From contig JBJLAO010000004.1 of assembly GCA_045568635.1 (NCBI GenBank), forward strand, positions 310,001 through 374,000: DNA of 64,000 bases, in the 5' to 3' direction. Origin of the DNA: MedAcidi-G1 sp000817085. GTDB lineage: Bacteria; Actinomycetota; Acidimicrobiia; Acidimicrobiales; MedAcidi-G1. Below the pieces are notes generated by a model that did no database searches, was not told where the DNA came from, and was given only the letters and a program-made list of their open reading frames with translations. This document shows positions 7,985 to 15,233 of this stretch, piece after piece. Positions within the stretch are counted from its first letter, which is position 1. Every line of letters begins with the position of its first letter. Position numbers and translations under genes: made by a program.

Positions 7985-10336
7985 TCAACTTCGGAGTTTT
8001 GCGGAAAACTTTTTCTCTACAGATTTAATGCACTCTCCGTGCACTTCCGCCACCTCCACGTTTGTAAGCGTTCTGTCATCAGCTTGAAGCCTCAACTTGA
8101 ATGCAAGACTTCTTCGACCTTCTGCAACAGGTTCCCCTCTAAAAATATCAAAAAGGTGAATACCAACTAGCAGCGGTCCAGCTTGTTCTTGTAAGCATTT
8201 TTTCACTTCGTTAGATGAGACACCTTCGTCAACTTCGAATGCTAAATCTATATCTGATGATGGATAACGACTAAACGGTGCATACGAACGGTGACCATGA
8301 GGTATTGACAAAAGGTCATCAATATCAACTTCAAGACATGCAACTCTCTCATTCACCTCAAACAAAGAAAGAACCGATGGGTCAATTTCCCCCAAGAAAC
8401 CAACTGTTACACCTTGAACCTCAATTCTTGATGTTCTAGTAGCGTGAAATCCTGGTGGCGAGTCAGTGAGTAGTTCGTAATCATCAAAGCCCAATGCATC
8501 AGCCAAGGCCGACCAGATCTTAACAATTTCCCCAGCTTCACTCCCAGCAAGAATAGAAACAAGTTGCTCCCTCTCATCTGGCAATGCTTGAAATTTGTCA
8601 GGTTGCCTATACACATGGCCAAGTTCAAAAAGTCTTAGTCCAGTAAGCCTATGTGACTCATTGTAAGCCAAAGTTTTCAGTAAGCCAGGTCGCAAAGAAG
8701 AGCGCATTATCGACTCCTCCGCTACTAGAGGATTCGCTACTTTTATTCCGTCGGATTCAAGTCCTGCATTTTCTAGTTCTCCTGGAGCTAGAAAAGGTAT
8801 CGGCATCGCTTCGTCTAAACCTAAACCCACCATCGTTGTTCTAATCAAACGACAGTCACTCTGTTTCAGTGTGAGAGAACCGAATGTTTTAGACTTTGGA
8901 ACTGTTTTCATAATTCTTTCGTAACCATAAATTCTTGCAATCTCTTCGATCACATCGATCTCTGAGGAAGTATCAGGGCGAAAACTTGGGACCTTCACAT
9001 CAATATCCTGATCGACAGATTCACCTTTGAAACCTATGGGGTCAAGTATCCTAAGAATATCTTTTTGGTCAAGGTCTGTTCCGAGAATACCGTTAACCCT
9101 AGAGACACGAACTTTAATTTTATCTCCTGCGGGCAGGTGCCCTTTCGTGTCAATTATGCCTGGGGATAAAAAAGCTTCAGGTCCTAATAATTCACAAAAT
9201 CTTTGCATAGCCATGTCGATTATTTCCGGATCAGTTCCTCTTTCAAAACGAGCTGAAGCCTCGCTTCTCAAACCAAGCCTTCTAGAAGTCTTTGCTATTG
9301 CTGCAGGATTCCACCAAGCCATTTCCAAAGCAACAGTTGAAGTGCTTTCACTTATCTCTGTTGAGACGCCTCCCATCACACCGGCAATCCCAATCGGCAA
9401 ATCTGAACCATCAGCCACAACACCATCTTGTTCTGTCAAACTCCTTGCCACTCCATCAAGAGTTACTATTTCCTCTCCATCTGCAGCCCACCTGACTTTA
9501 AATTCTGAACCTGTTACACAACCCAAATCAAAAGTGTGACTCGGCTGACCCAGTTCCAGCATCACATAATTAGACACATCTACAACATTGTTGACTGGCC
9601 TCATGCCTAAAGCGGTTATTCTATTTTTCAACCATTGAGGAGAATCTTGAATTGAAATTCCGTCAATTACCCTCACTGCGAAGCGGCCACAAAGATCTGG
9701 AGAAATAATCTCAGCTTTCAATATTTCAGAGACGTCTTTTCCTTTTTCAGAAACTTTTGGAACAGGGATTTTGAAAGGTACTTTTTGGTACGCAGCCAGA
9801 TCACGCGCTACCCCAGCTACGGCCATAGCATCTGGCCGGTTAGGATTAACTTCAAGGTCGTAAAGAACATCTGATTCAATTCCCAATGAATCAGCTAACG
9901 GGGTCCCCTGTTCACTCTCACTTCCTAAAATTAGAATTCCATCATGATCATCACCTAGATCTATTTCCGCGCCCGAGCAAAGCATCCCATTTGACCATTC
10001 GCCACGTAATTTTCGGCGGCTTATTTCCATTCCGTTAGGCATTATTGTCCCGATGGTCGCAAGTGGAACAAAATCACCGGGAGACATATTGAATGCCCCA
10101 CAGCAAATCTGCAACGGCTGACCGTCGCCACTATCAACTTCCACTATTTGGATACGATCTGCATCAGGATGAGGTCTTAAATCTAAAATCTTCGCCACGA
10201 CAACACCCTCAAGATGTTCTCCGGTTCTAACCATATTCTCAACGGCCAAACCTAATTCACTTAACTGCTCACCTATTAAATCTGGTTCTCCGTCAATAGG
10301 AGCAAACTCTTTCAACCAAGAGAGTAGAACTTTCAT
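7985..10336 (-). CDS. pheT: Phenylalanine--tRNA ligase beta subunit
   Basis: 783 aa, normal for bacterial PheT. Order: EMAP/tRNA-binding domain near residues 40-150 (VVVAKILDLRPHPDADRIQ), B3/B4 editing region, B5 domain, catalytic-like core, and a C-terminal anticodon-binding FDX-ACB domain (SYAPFSRYPSSDIDLAFE). It pairs with PheS as the alpha2-beta2 enzyme charging tRNA-Phe. It is 46 bp behind pheS with a weak GGGA close to the ATG, and is probably co-transcribed with it. Confidence 0.97.
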   Translation of the reverse strand: MKVLLSWLKEFAPIDGEPDLIGEQLSELGLAVENMVRTGEHLEGVVVAKILDLRPHPDADRIQIVEVDSGDGQPLQICCGAFNMSPGDFVPLATIGTIMPNGMEISRRKLRGEWSNGMLCSGAEIDLGDDHDGILILGSESEQGTPLADSLGIESDVLYDLEVNPNRPDAMAVAGVARDLAAYQKVPFKIPVPKVSEKGKDVSEILKAEIISPDLCGRFAVRVIDGISIQDSPQWLKNRITALGMRPVNNVVDVSNYVMLELGQPSHTFDLGCVTGSEFKVRWAADGEEIVTLDGVARSLTEQDGVVADGSDLPIGIAGVMGGVSTEISESTSTVALEMAWWNPAAIAKTSRRLGLRSEASARFERGTDPEIIDMAMQRFCELLGPEAFLSPGIIDTKGHLPAGDKIKVRVSRVNGILGTDLDQKDILRILDPIGFKGESVDQDIDVKVPSFRPDTSSEIDVIEEIARIYGYERIMKTVPKSKTFGSLTLKQSDCRLIRTTMVGLGLDEAMPIPFLAPGELENAGLESDGIKVANPLVAEESIMRSSLRPGLLKTLAYNESHRLTGLRLFELGHVYRQPDKFQALPDEREQLVSILAGSEAGEIVKIWSALADALGFDDYELLTDSPPGFHATRTSRIEVQGVTVGFLGEIDPSVLSLFEVNERVACLEVDIDDLLSIPHGHRSYAPFSRYPSSDIDLAFEVDEGVSSNEVKKCLQEQAGPLLVGIHLFDIFRGEPVAEGRRSLAFKLRLQADDRTLTNVEVAEVHGECIKSVEKKFSAKLRS

Positions 10337-10382
10337 AATCCCAAAGCACTTTCAGTATTCAAGCAAGCCTTTAGATTTCGCA

Positions 10383-11381
10383 TCAGAATTGCGCCAAGAA
10401 TCGATAATCGTTCCGAAATAACTCACGCAGATCGTCAATTTCATGGCGCATAAGAGCCAATCGATCGAGACCAAACCCAAATGCAAAACCTTGCCACTCT
10501 TCAGGATCTAAACCTCCAGCTTTTAAGACCTCTGGGTGAACCATCCCGCAACCACCCAATTCCAACCATTTACCCCCTGGGTGACGTATATCAAATTCTG
10601 CAGAAGGTTCAGTGAAAGGAAAATAAGATGGCCGAAGCCTGGATTCAAAATCTTTTCCAAAATACGCGCTAGTGAAAACCTCGATGGTCCCCGCTAAATC
10701 CCCGAAAGTGATATCTCTATCCACTACCAGTGCCTCAATTTGATGGAAAACAGGCATATGAGTTGCATCTGCTGTATCGCTTCTAAAAACTCTTCCTGGC
10801 ATAATTGAATAAATTGGTGGTTCTTCTTCTTCCATTACCCTGATCTGCACTGGTGACGTATGGGTTCTTAAAAGAGTGCTCATGGGATCTCCATACTCGA
10901 CATAAAGAGTGTCGTACATATCACGTGCAGGGTGTCCAAGCGGGAAATTCAAGGCACCGAAATTATGCCATTCGTCTTCTATCTCTGGTCCTTCCGAAAC
11001 CGTATACCCCATCCCGATAAAAAGATCTTCTAATCTTTCCCATGTTTGTGTAACCACATGTCGGTGACCAAGACGGTGACCGCTGTCAAACTCAGTCAGA
11101 TCCAGTCGTTCATTTTCTAACTGCTCACCCTTAACCTCTGACTCGAGCTTCATTCTCGTCGTTTTAAGCATCTCTTCGAGTTTCGCACGTGTCTCATTAA
11201 GGATGAGTCCCAGTTCTCGACGTTCTTCTGGCTCCAGACCGCCCAAAGAGCGTTTTGCCTGGGTAGTCACTGACTTTTTACCCAAAAGTTCAACTTCCAC
11301 CTTTTTCAAGGCTTCCAGATCAAAAGACCCTTCTATCTTTCCTTTTGCCTCTTCTAAATGGAGGTCATAATCTTGATTCAT
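10383..11381 (-). CDS. pheS: Phenylalanine--tRNA ligase alpha subunit
   Basis: Catalytic subunit of 332 aa. An N-terminal coiled-coil arm (about residues 1-90, LLGKKSVTTQAKRSLGGL) precedes a class II core with the motif 2 region RTHTSPVQIRVMEE and GRVFRSDTADATHMPVFHQ. The motif 3 end reads GFGLDRLALMRH. The 88 bp before it has neither a clear Shine-Dalgarno nor a TANNNT at the leaderless position, so its start signal is not resolved. No T-box is visible. Confidence 0.97.
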   Translation of the reverse strand: MNQDYDLHLEEAKGKIEGSFDLEALKKVEVELLGKKSVTTQAKRSLGGLEPEERRELGLILNETRAKLEEMLKTTRMKLESEVKGEQLENERLDLTEFDSGHRLGHRHVVTQTWERLEDLFIGMGYTVSEGPEIEDEWHNFGALNFPLGHPARDMYDTLYVEYGDPMSTLLRTHTSPVQIRVMEEEEPPIYSIMPGRVFRSDTADATHMPVFHQIEALVVDRDITFGDLAGTIEVFTSAYFGKDFESRLRPSYFPFTEPSAEFDIRHPGGKWLELGGCGMVHPEVLKAGGLDPEEWQGFAFGFGLDRLALMRHEIDDLRELFRNDYRFLAQF

Positions 11382-11469
11382 TTCTAAATACCAGTTGTAA
11401 TCTTTTCAAATTCGTTTACCGAAGGTTACGCCATATAAATAGGCTTATAAGGGTTATTTTACTTAAACA

Positions 11470-12249
11470 CTAAATAAGAGATCTTTTAATTCCATAGAGA
11501 ATAACGGCTCCTGCAGTGGCTACATTCAGAGACTCAACCGTGTCTTCGATCGGTACTGTAACAATGTCGTCACATAGAGCTTCTATTTCCTTTGGTAAAC
11601 CCCTGGGTTCGTTTCCTAGAATCACCGCTATTGGACTATCACCGGCAACATCTTCAGGGGCTATTCCTCCAGATGGTGCAGTAGCTACAGATCTATAATC
11701 AGACTTTTTCAGTTCTTCGAATAATTTTTTATGAGAAAGTTCTTCTTTAAGAGCTGTAAATCTCATTCTAAAAAATGAACCTGCAGATGACCTGACTACC
11801 TTTGGGTTGTAGGGATCTACACCTCCATGAAAGAGAATTCCTGAGGCACCAAATGCTTCCGCTGTCCTAACCAAATTGCCACAGTTGCCAGGATCAGAAA
11901 CGCCCGACAAGACAAGTAGTAAGCCTTTTTTTTGAACTAGATCACCCAACTCAAGCCCATGTTGATGAACAGATGCTATAGCAGCCTGAGGATTCCGCAA
12001 AGTTGTTAAACCATCAAAGATTTTTCGGGCAACCAAATGGAACTGAATTTTTTCCTGGCTTAGAACCGTGACCAGATCATGGTCTAATTCATCTTCAGGC
12101 AAAATAACCTCGTCAATTTTGAGGTTTGCTTTTATCGCTTCTTCAACAAGTCGTGGACCTTCGACTACAAAAAGTCTTTCCAGCTCTCGGACTTGAGTAT
12201 CTCTTGCTAAGCGGCGCATTCTCCGAATACGCTGACTATTGAACGACAT
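11470..12249 (-). CDS. TrmH/SpoU-family RNA 2'-O-methyltransferase (TsnR-like)
   Basis: 259 aa SPOUT methyltransferase using SAM. It has an N-terminal substrate-binding domain (about 1-100) and three SpoU motifs: DPGNCGNLVRTAEAFGA, ILGNEPRGLP and SLNVATAGAVILYG; the last two form the trefoil-knot cofactor site. A homologue sits directly after rplT in Mycobacterium (tsnR), which suggests 23S rRNA as substrate. The target nucleotide cannot be read from the sequence. The 57 bp gap to rplT gives no clear ribosome-binding site. Confidence 0.9.
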   Translation of the reverse strand: MSFNSQRIRRMRRLARDTQVRELERLFVVEGPRLVEEAIKANLKIDEVILPEDELDHDLVTVLSQEKIQFHLVARKIFDGLTTLRNPQAAIASVHQHGLELGDLVQKKGLLLVLSGVSDPGNCGNLVRTAEAFGASGILFHGGVDPYNPKVVRSSAGSFFRMRFTALKEELSHKKLFEELKKSDYRSVATAPSGGIAPEDVAGDSPIAVILGNEPRGLPKEIEALCDDIVTVPIEDTVESLNVATAGAVILYGIKRSLI

Positions 12250-12306
12250 TTTATGAATTCAAACTATTCTGAGATTCTCTAATCAACGAAAACCCGCTAA
12301 GCATCA

Positions 12307-12663
12307 TCAATTGTTGGCGTTTAATGAAATTTCTACCAGTTTTTCGAATGCGTCAGGATCAGTTACCGCTACATCAGCTAAAACTTTTCTATCAACTTCT
12401 ATACCAGCATTTTTAAGCCCTGCAATAAATACGCTGTAGCTCGTACCGTGAATTCGACACGCTGCATTAATTCGTTGAATCCAAAGACGTCTGAATTGTC
12501 CTTTTTTTGCACGACGGTCTCTAAATGCATAGTTTCCTGAATGCATAAGCTGTTCGTTCGCAGCTCTGAAACTACGGCTTTTATTTCCGTAGTAACCCCT
12601 AGCCTGTTTTAAAACTGCCTTATGTTTCTTTTTGCTGTGGACAGCTCTTTTGACTCTGGCCAT
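12307..12663 (-). CDS. rplT: 50S ribosomal protein L20
   Basis: 118 aa, the standard length. MARVKRAVHSKKKHKAVLKQ is the basic N-terminal extension that binds 23S rRNA early in assembly, and RRLWIQRINAACR is a family signature. A strong AAGGAG lies 7 nt before the ATG. It is third in infC-rpmI-rplT. L20 represses this operon in several bacteria; I see no L20-leader pseudoknot here. Confidence 0.98.
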   Translation of the reverse strand: MARVKRAVHSKKKHKAVLKQARGYYGNKSRSFRAANEQLMHSGNYAFRDRRAKKGQFRRLWIQRINAACRIHGTSYSVFIAGLKNAGIEVDRKVLADVAVTDPDAFEKLVEISLNANN

Positions 12664-12710
12664 CTTTAACTCCTTTTATTGGAGACCTCTTAATGAGGAC
12701 TTTAGTGTTA

Positions 12711-12905
12711 TTAAATACCTAATTGTTTTCGTATTGCTTTACTGTTAGCTCCGTCTACTTCACTCATTTTCCCCAAGCGACGCTTACGAGTGGAACTCTT
12801 TTTCTCAAGTATGTGATTTTTGTTTGCATTACGGCGCCGTAACCGTCCACTCCCTGTAACTTTTACTCTCTTGGCAGCACCCCTATGGGTTTTCATTTTT
12901 GGCAT
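12711..12905 (-). CDS. rpmI: 50S ribosomal protein L35
   Basis: 64 aa basic protein beginning MPKMKTHRGAAKRVKVTGSG, the family hallmark, and ending KAIRKQLGI. AGGAG lies 7 nt before the ATG. It is 47 bp ahead of rplT. The gap to the annotated infC stop is 79 bp, but would be only 24 bp if the infC tail frame were restored (see infC). Confidence 0.98.
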   Translation of the reverse strand: MPKMKTHRGAAKRVKVTGSGRLRRRNANKNHILEKKSSTRKRRLGKMSEVDGANSKAIRKQLGI

Positions 12906-12984
12906 AATTTCTCCTGCTTGTTTTAAGTTCTATTCAGTTTCTAAGTCTTGTTCTAGTTCTAAAGTTTCGTCACTTGTCTGCTCT

Positions 12985-13620
12985 TCATCGGTCACAGACG
13001 AAGCCCGCCTCTGCCTCTGCCTCTGCCTCTGCTGAAGCTTCTTCCATTTCAAGTGCTTCCGCTTGTAAAGCTTCAATAGCCTCGCGTTGTCTCCGTGTTG
13101 CCTTGCCAGGAGTTAATAGCATTGTCATATTTCGACCCTCTTGTTCAGGGTAAACCTCAACTCTTCCAACGTGTGAAATGGATTCGGCTACATCATCTAA
13201 GATTTTACGCCCGAGTTGCGGATATTGGATTTCTCGCCCTCTAAACATGATGGTCACTTTGACTTTACTTCCTTCTGTTAAAAACTTTTCTACCCGTCGA
13301 GTTTTTGTTTCAAAATCACCCGATCCAATTTTTGGCCGATATTTCATTTCCTTCACAAGGATATGGGTTGCTTTTTTTCTTGATTCCTTGGCTTTCTGAG
13401 ATTGTTCGTACTTGAACTTCCCATAGTCCATTACACGACAAACTGGAGGGTCTGCCTGGTTGGCAACTTCTACTAAATCTAGTCCTGCTTCTTGTGCGAA
13501 ACGAAGAGCCTCTGAAATTGGTTTAATTCCTACCTGTTCCCCATCAGCGGAAACCAGTCGGACATTGTCTACACGAATGTCCTCATTAACTCTCGGTTCT
13601 TCTTCAGTTGGATTAGCTAT
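12985..13620 (-). CDS. infC: Translation initiation factor IF-3, AUA start
   Basis: 211 aa from an AUA codon (13618-13620). The conserved IF3 N-domain (EEPRVNEDIRVDNVRLVS, then EQVGIKPISEALRFAQEAGL) begins only a few codons after an in-frame TGA at 13627-13629. No ATG, GTG or TTG exists in that space; the first ATG is 63 codons in, at MDYGKFKYEQ. AGGAG lies 9 nt before the AUA. IF3 genes often use rare start codons (AUU in E. coli) for autoregulation because IF3 rejects non-canonical starts. The C-domain contains MKYRPKIGSGDFETK. The tail (Ala-Glu)n ends in GFVCDR and may be frameshifted. Confidence 0.93.
   Translation of the reverse strand: MANPTEEEPRVNEDIRVDNVRLVSADGEQVGIKPISEALRFAQEAGLDLVEVANQADPPVCRVMDYGKFKYEQSQKAKESRKKATHILVKEMKYRPKIGSGDFETKTRRVEKFLTEGSKVKVTIMFRGREIQYPQLGRKILDDVAESISHVGRVEVYPEQEGRNMTMLLTPGKATRRQREAIEALQAEALEMEEASAEAEAEAEAGFVCDR
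13009..13032 (-). repeat. Four tandem hexamers coding (Ala-Glu)4 in infC
   Basis: The plus strand has four exact copies of CTCTGC, read as GCAGAG on the coding strand. They encode alternating Ala-Glu at the start of the acidic IF3 tail. Tandem hexamers can slip without changing frame. The suspected single-base frame change lies next to the array, in the CCC run at 13004-13006. Confidence 0.9.
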
Positions 13621-13629
13621 TGTTCGTCA

Positions 13630-13634
13630 CTCCT
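13630..13634 (-). promoter_or_regulatory. Ribosome-binding site deciding the infC AUA start
   Basis: AGGAG on the minus strand, 9 nt before the AUA at 13618-13620. It is the only Shine-Dalgarno close to the place where the conserved IF3 N-terminus begins and so fixes the start at a non-canonical codon. A second GGAGG at 13653-13657 is too far upstream. Confidence 0.75.
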
Positions 13635-13723
13635 GTGTGGCACGTAGTTTTTCCTCCGTGGTTGGTTACATTTTCTACCTGCAATTACCTCTTAGGCTTT
13701 CTACAACCATATAAAGAATAAAT

Positions 13724-13748
13724 GCGGGCACTAAAAGAGGGGGCCCGC
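13724..13748 (-). promoter_or_regulatory. Hairpin in the infC leader
   Basis: GCGGGC (13724-13729) and GCCCGC (13743-13748) form a perfect 6 bp GC-only stem around a 13-base loop. On the minus strand it lies about 100 nt upstream of infC and is followed by ATTTATTCTTTAT rather than a clean T-run, so it is a poor terminator. It could be a leader structure for infC-rpmI-rplT control. No protein ligand is evident. Confidence 0.4.
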
Positions 13749-13785
13749 CGTAAAAACCAAAACTCACTTAGAGTGGTCTGGTGGG

Positions 13786-13810
13786 GTGGGAACCCGCTTT
13801 ATATTTTTTT
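13786..13810 (+). terminator. Intrinsic-terminator-like hairpin, plus strand
   Basis: GTGGG and CCCGC can pair (one G-U) around a tiny loop and are followed by TTTATATTTTTTT. Reading the plus strand it looks like a terminator, but no plus-strand gene lies upstream. It could stop antisense transcripts coming out of infC, or end a short RNA. The loop is very tight, so the structure is uncertain. Confidence 0.3.
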
Positions 13811-13886
13811 CTGCCCTCTAGAGTACCAACATAGAACTAAAGCAATGCAGAGTGAATCAGAAAATATTTTATAAATTGGAGGAATA

Positions 13887-14285
13887 ATGAATAGTTTATG
13901 GACCCCGGATGGAGAACACAGTGTTGAACCAGAGCAAGAAACAATGCCTTCTGAGTTTTCTGAACTCTCCCAAGAGGAACAAGAACAGGCTGAAGCATTA
14001 GCAGCAGAGATGAATGCAGTACGTGAACAGCTAGCTGAAGCACCTGCTGAAATTGTTGTCGCTAATCACCTAATGGGTTTGTATGAACTTGGGGCAATAC
14101 ATCTTTCTCAACAGCCGCCAAGAATGGACGAGGCTTCTCTGGCCATCGATGCCATGTCGGCAGTTTTAGATTCTTTAGCAGGAAGGTTAGGGGAAGCTGA
14201 AGGAACCCTAAAAGATGCTTTGCATCAAATTCGTCTTGCCTTTGTCCAACTTGGCAATCAACAAGACAGCACGGAAGAAGAGTAG
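13887..14285 (+). CDS. DUF1844 family protein
   Basis: 132 aa acidic, helical, cytosolic protein of unknown function. The core VVANHLMGLYELGAIHLSQQ, with a later Asp-rich amphipathic segment AIDAMSAVLDSLAGRLGE, matches the actinobacterial DUF1844 family. That family commonly sits divergent from infC, as here. The first 45 residues are Glu/Gln-rich and probably disordered. It starts at ATG after a strong GGAGG and is one of only two plus-strand genes. Conserved linkage suggests a translation-related role, but nothing in the sequence proves it. Confidence 0.85.
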   Translation: MNSLWTPDGEHSVEPEQETMPSEFSELSQEEQEQAEALAAEMNAVREQLAEAPAEIVVANHLMGLYELGAIHLSQQPPRMDEASLAIDAMSAVLDSLAGRLGEAEGTLKDALHQIRLAFVQLGNQQDSTEEE

Positions 14286-14301
14286 TTCTTTTGAATTAGT
14301 G

Positions 14302-15177
14302 TTAATGAACGATCTTAGACAAAGGGAGTTCAATAATGTCGGAAGCGCCCTTATCTCTAAGCTCTGGAATCAATATATTTATCTCAGTTTTTGCTACAAC
14401 CGTTTCAACAGCATAACCTTCACCCTTAGCAAGTTCATTAACTGTCGGAGCCTTCATAGACGGTATGACATCGAGAACACTCTGCAACTGGGTCGTGGCA
14501 ACATTCATTTTCACAAGAACTTTGCCCCTTGCTTCTAGAGTTCCTTCCAAGAGTGTGTGAATTTGTTCCATAGCATGACGTAGTTCAGGATTTTCAGCTG
14601 ACTCACGATTTGCTACCAATTCAGTATGACTTGTCAATATCGTGTCAATAATTTTCAAACCTGCAGCTTTTAAAGCTCTGCCTGTCTCAGTTAGATCTAC
14701 CACAGCATCGACTATGTCTGGAGCCTTAGCTTCAGTAGCCCCATAGCTAAGATGTATGTCTGCATCAACACCTTGTGCAGCAAAAAAGTTTTTCGTCAAG
14801 TTTGGATACTCAGTAGAAACTTTTACACCTGAGGGTAAATCTTGAACTTTTTCATAAGGCGAGTCCTCAGGGACAGCAACAACAATTTTTACTGGTCTTG
14901 CCGTGGCTTTGGAATAGTGCAATTTACCTAATGAGGTCACGTCACTTTCGGTTTCTTCGATCCAGTCGCGTCCTGTTATTCCTATATCGAACAAACCATC
15001 GGCAATGTAAGTGGGGATCTCTTGTGGCCTCAGGATTCTGACTTCGTCAATTCTTGGGTCGTCAATATTAGCTTTATAGTCAACTTTTGAAGAACGAATA
15101 ACTGATAGGTCAGCAGAGTCAAACAATTCTAAAGTCGCTTGCTCTAGGGAACCTTTTGGTAAAACAATTTTTAGCAC
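14302..15177 (-). CDS. hisG: ATP phosphoribosyltransferase, long form
   Basis: First enzyme of histidine synthesis (291 aa). The length shows the HisG_L form, whose C-terminal ACT-like domain (about residues 215-291) binds histidine for feedback control. MLKIVLPKGSLEQATLELF is the usual start, DIGITGRDWIEE the conserved segment and DAVVDLTETGRALKAAGLK the PRPP loop. The start codon is GTG. TAAGTT lies 6 nt upstream of it, with no Shine-Dalgarno, so a leaderless mRNA is likely. No other his pathway gene is nearby. Confidence 0.95.
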   Translation of the reverse strand: MLKIVLPKGSLEQATLELFDSADLSVIRSSKVDYKANIDDPRIDEVRILRPQEIPTYIADGLFDIGITGRDWIEETESDVTSLGKLHYSKATARPVKIVVAVPEDSPYEKVQDLPSGVKVSTEYPNLTKNFFAAQGVDADIHLSYGATEAKAPDIVDAVVDLTETGRALKAAGLKIIDTILTSHTELVANRESAENPELRHAMEQIHTLLEGTLEARGKVLVKMNVATTQLQSVLDVIPSMKAPTVNELAKGEGYAVETVVAKTEINILIPELRDKGASDIIELPLSKIVH

Positions 15178-15183
15178 AGTACA

Positions 15184-15189
15184 AACTTA
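15184..15189 (-). promoter_or_regulatory. Leaderless -10 before hisG
   Basis: TAAGTT on the minus strand, then six bases and the GTG of hisG. No Shine-Dalgarno is present. TGGGTGACCCA, a perfect odd-centred inverted repeat around 15193-15203, lies just upstream and could be an operator. No -35 match was found. Confidence 0.5.
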
Positions 15190-15233
15190 GCCACTGGGTG
15201 ACCCACAAGTGTGTTGATTTTAAATAACTTTCA

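Larger units (their letters stand above)
13621..13886. other. Divergent infC / DUF1844 intergenic region
   Basis: 266 bp between the infC start (minus) and the DUF1844 start (plus), the largest gene-free stretch in the window. It holds the infC ribosome-binding site, a GC hairpin at 13724-13748, a smaller inverted repeat ACTC/GAGT at 13762-13774 and a hairpin plus T-run on the plus strand at 13786-13810. TATAAA in the A-rich run around 13799-13804 on the minus strand is a weak -10 candidate for infC. GGAGG just before 13887 serves DUF1844. I see no tRNA or small ORF with a good start signal. Confidence 0.6.

Noticed and set aside
9027..9539. Plus-strand ORF of 170 codons opposite pheT
   Set aside because: Shadow of pheT; Ser/Pro-rich low-information translation without a start signal.
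11382..11469. T-box leader before pheS (also considered for alaS, hisS and aspS)
   Set aside because: The gaps are 24-88 bp or absent and contain no T-box sequence or terminator/antiterminator pair.
12711..13431. IF3 starting at the internal ATG 13431 (MDYGKFKYEQ)
   Set aside because: It would remove the whole conserved N-domain, which is intact in frame upstream and preceded by AGGAG.
13740..13800. tRNA or other structural RNA in the infC-DUF1844 gap
   Set aside because: GGGTTCCCACCC-like bases resemble a T-arm, but there is no matching acceptor stem or cloverleaf.
13837..14043. Minus-strand ORF opposite DUF1844
   Set aside because: Leu/His-rich shadow of a plus-strand gene that has GGAGG and a recognised family.
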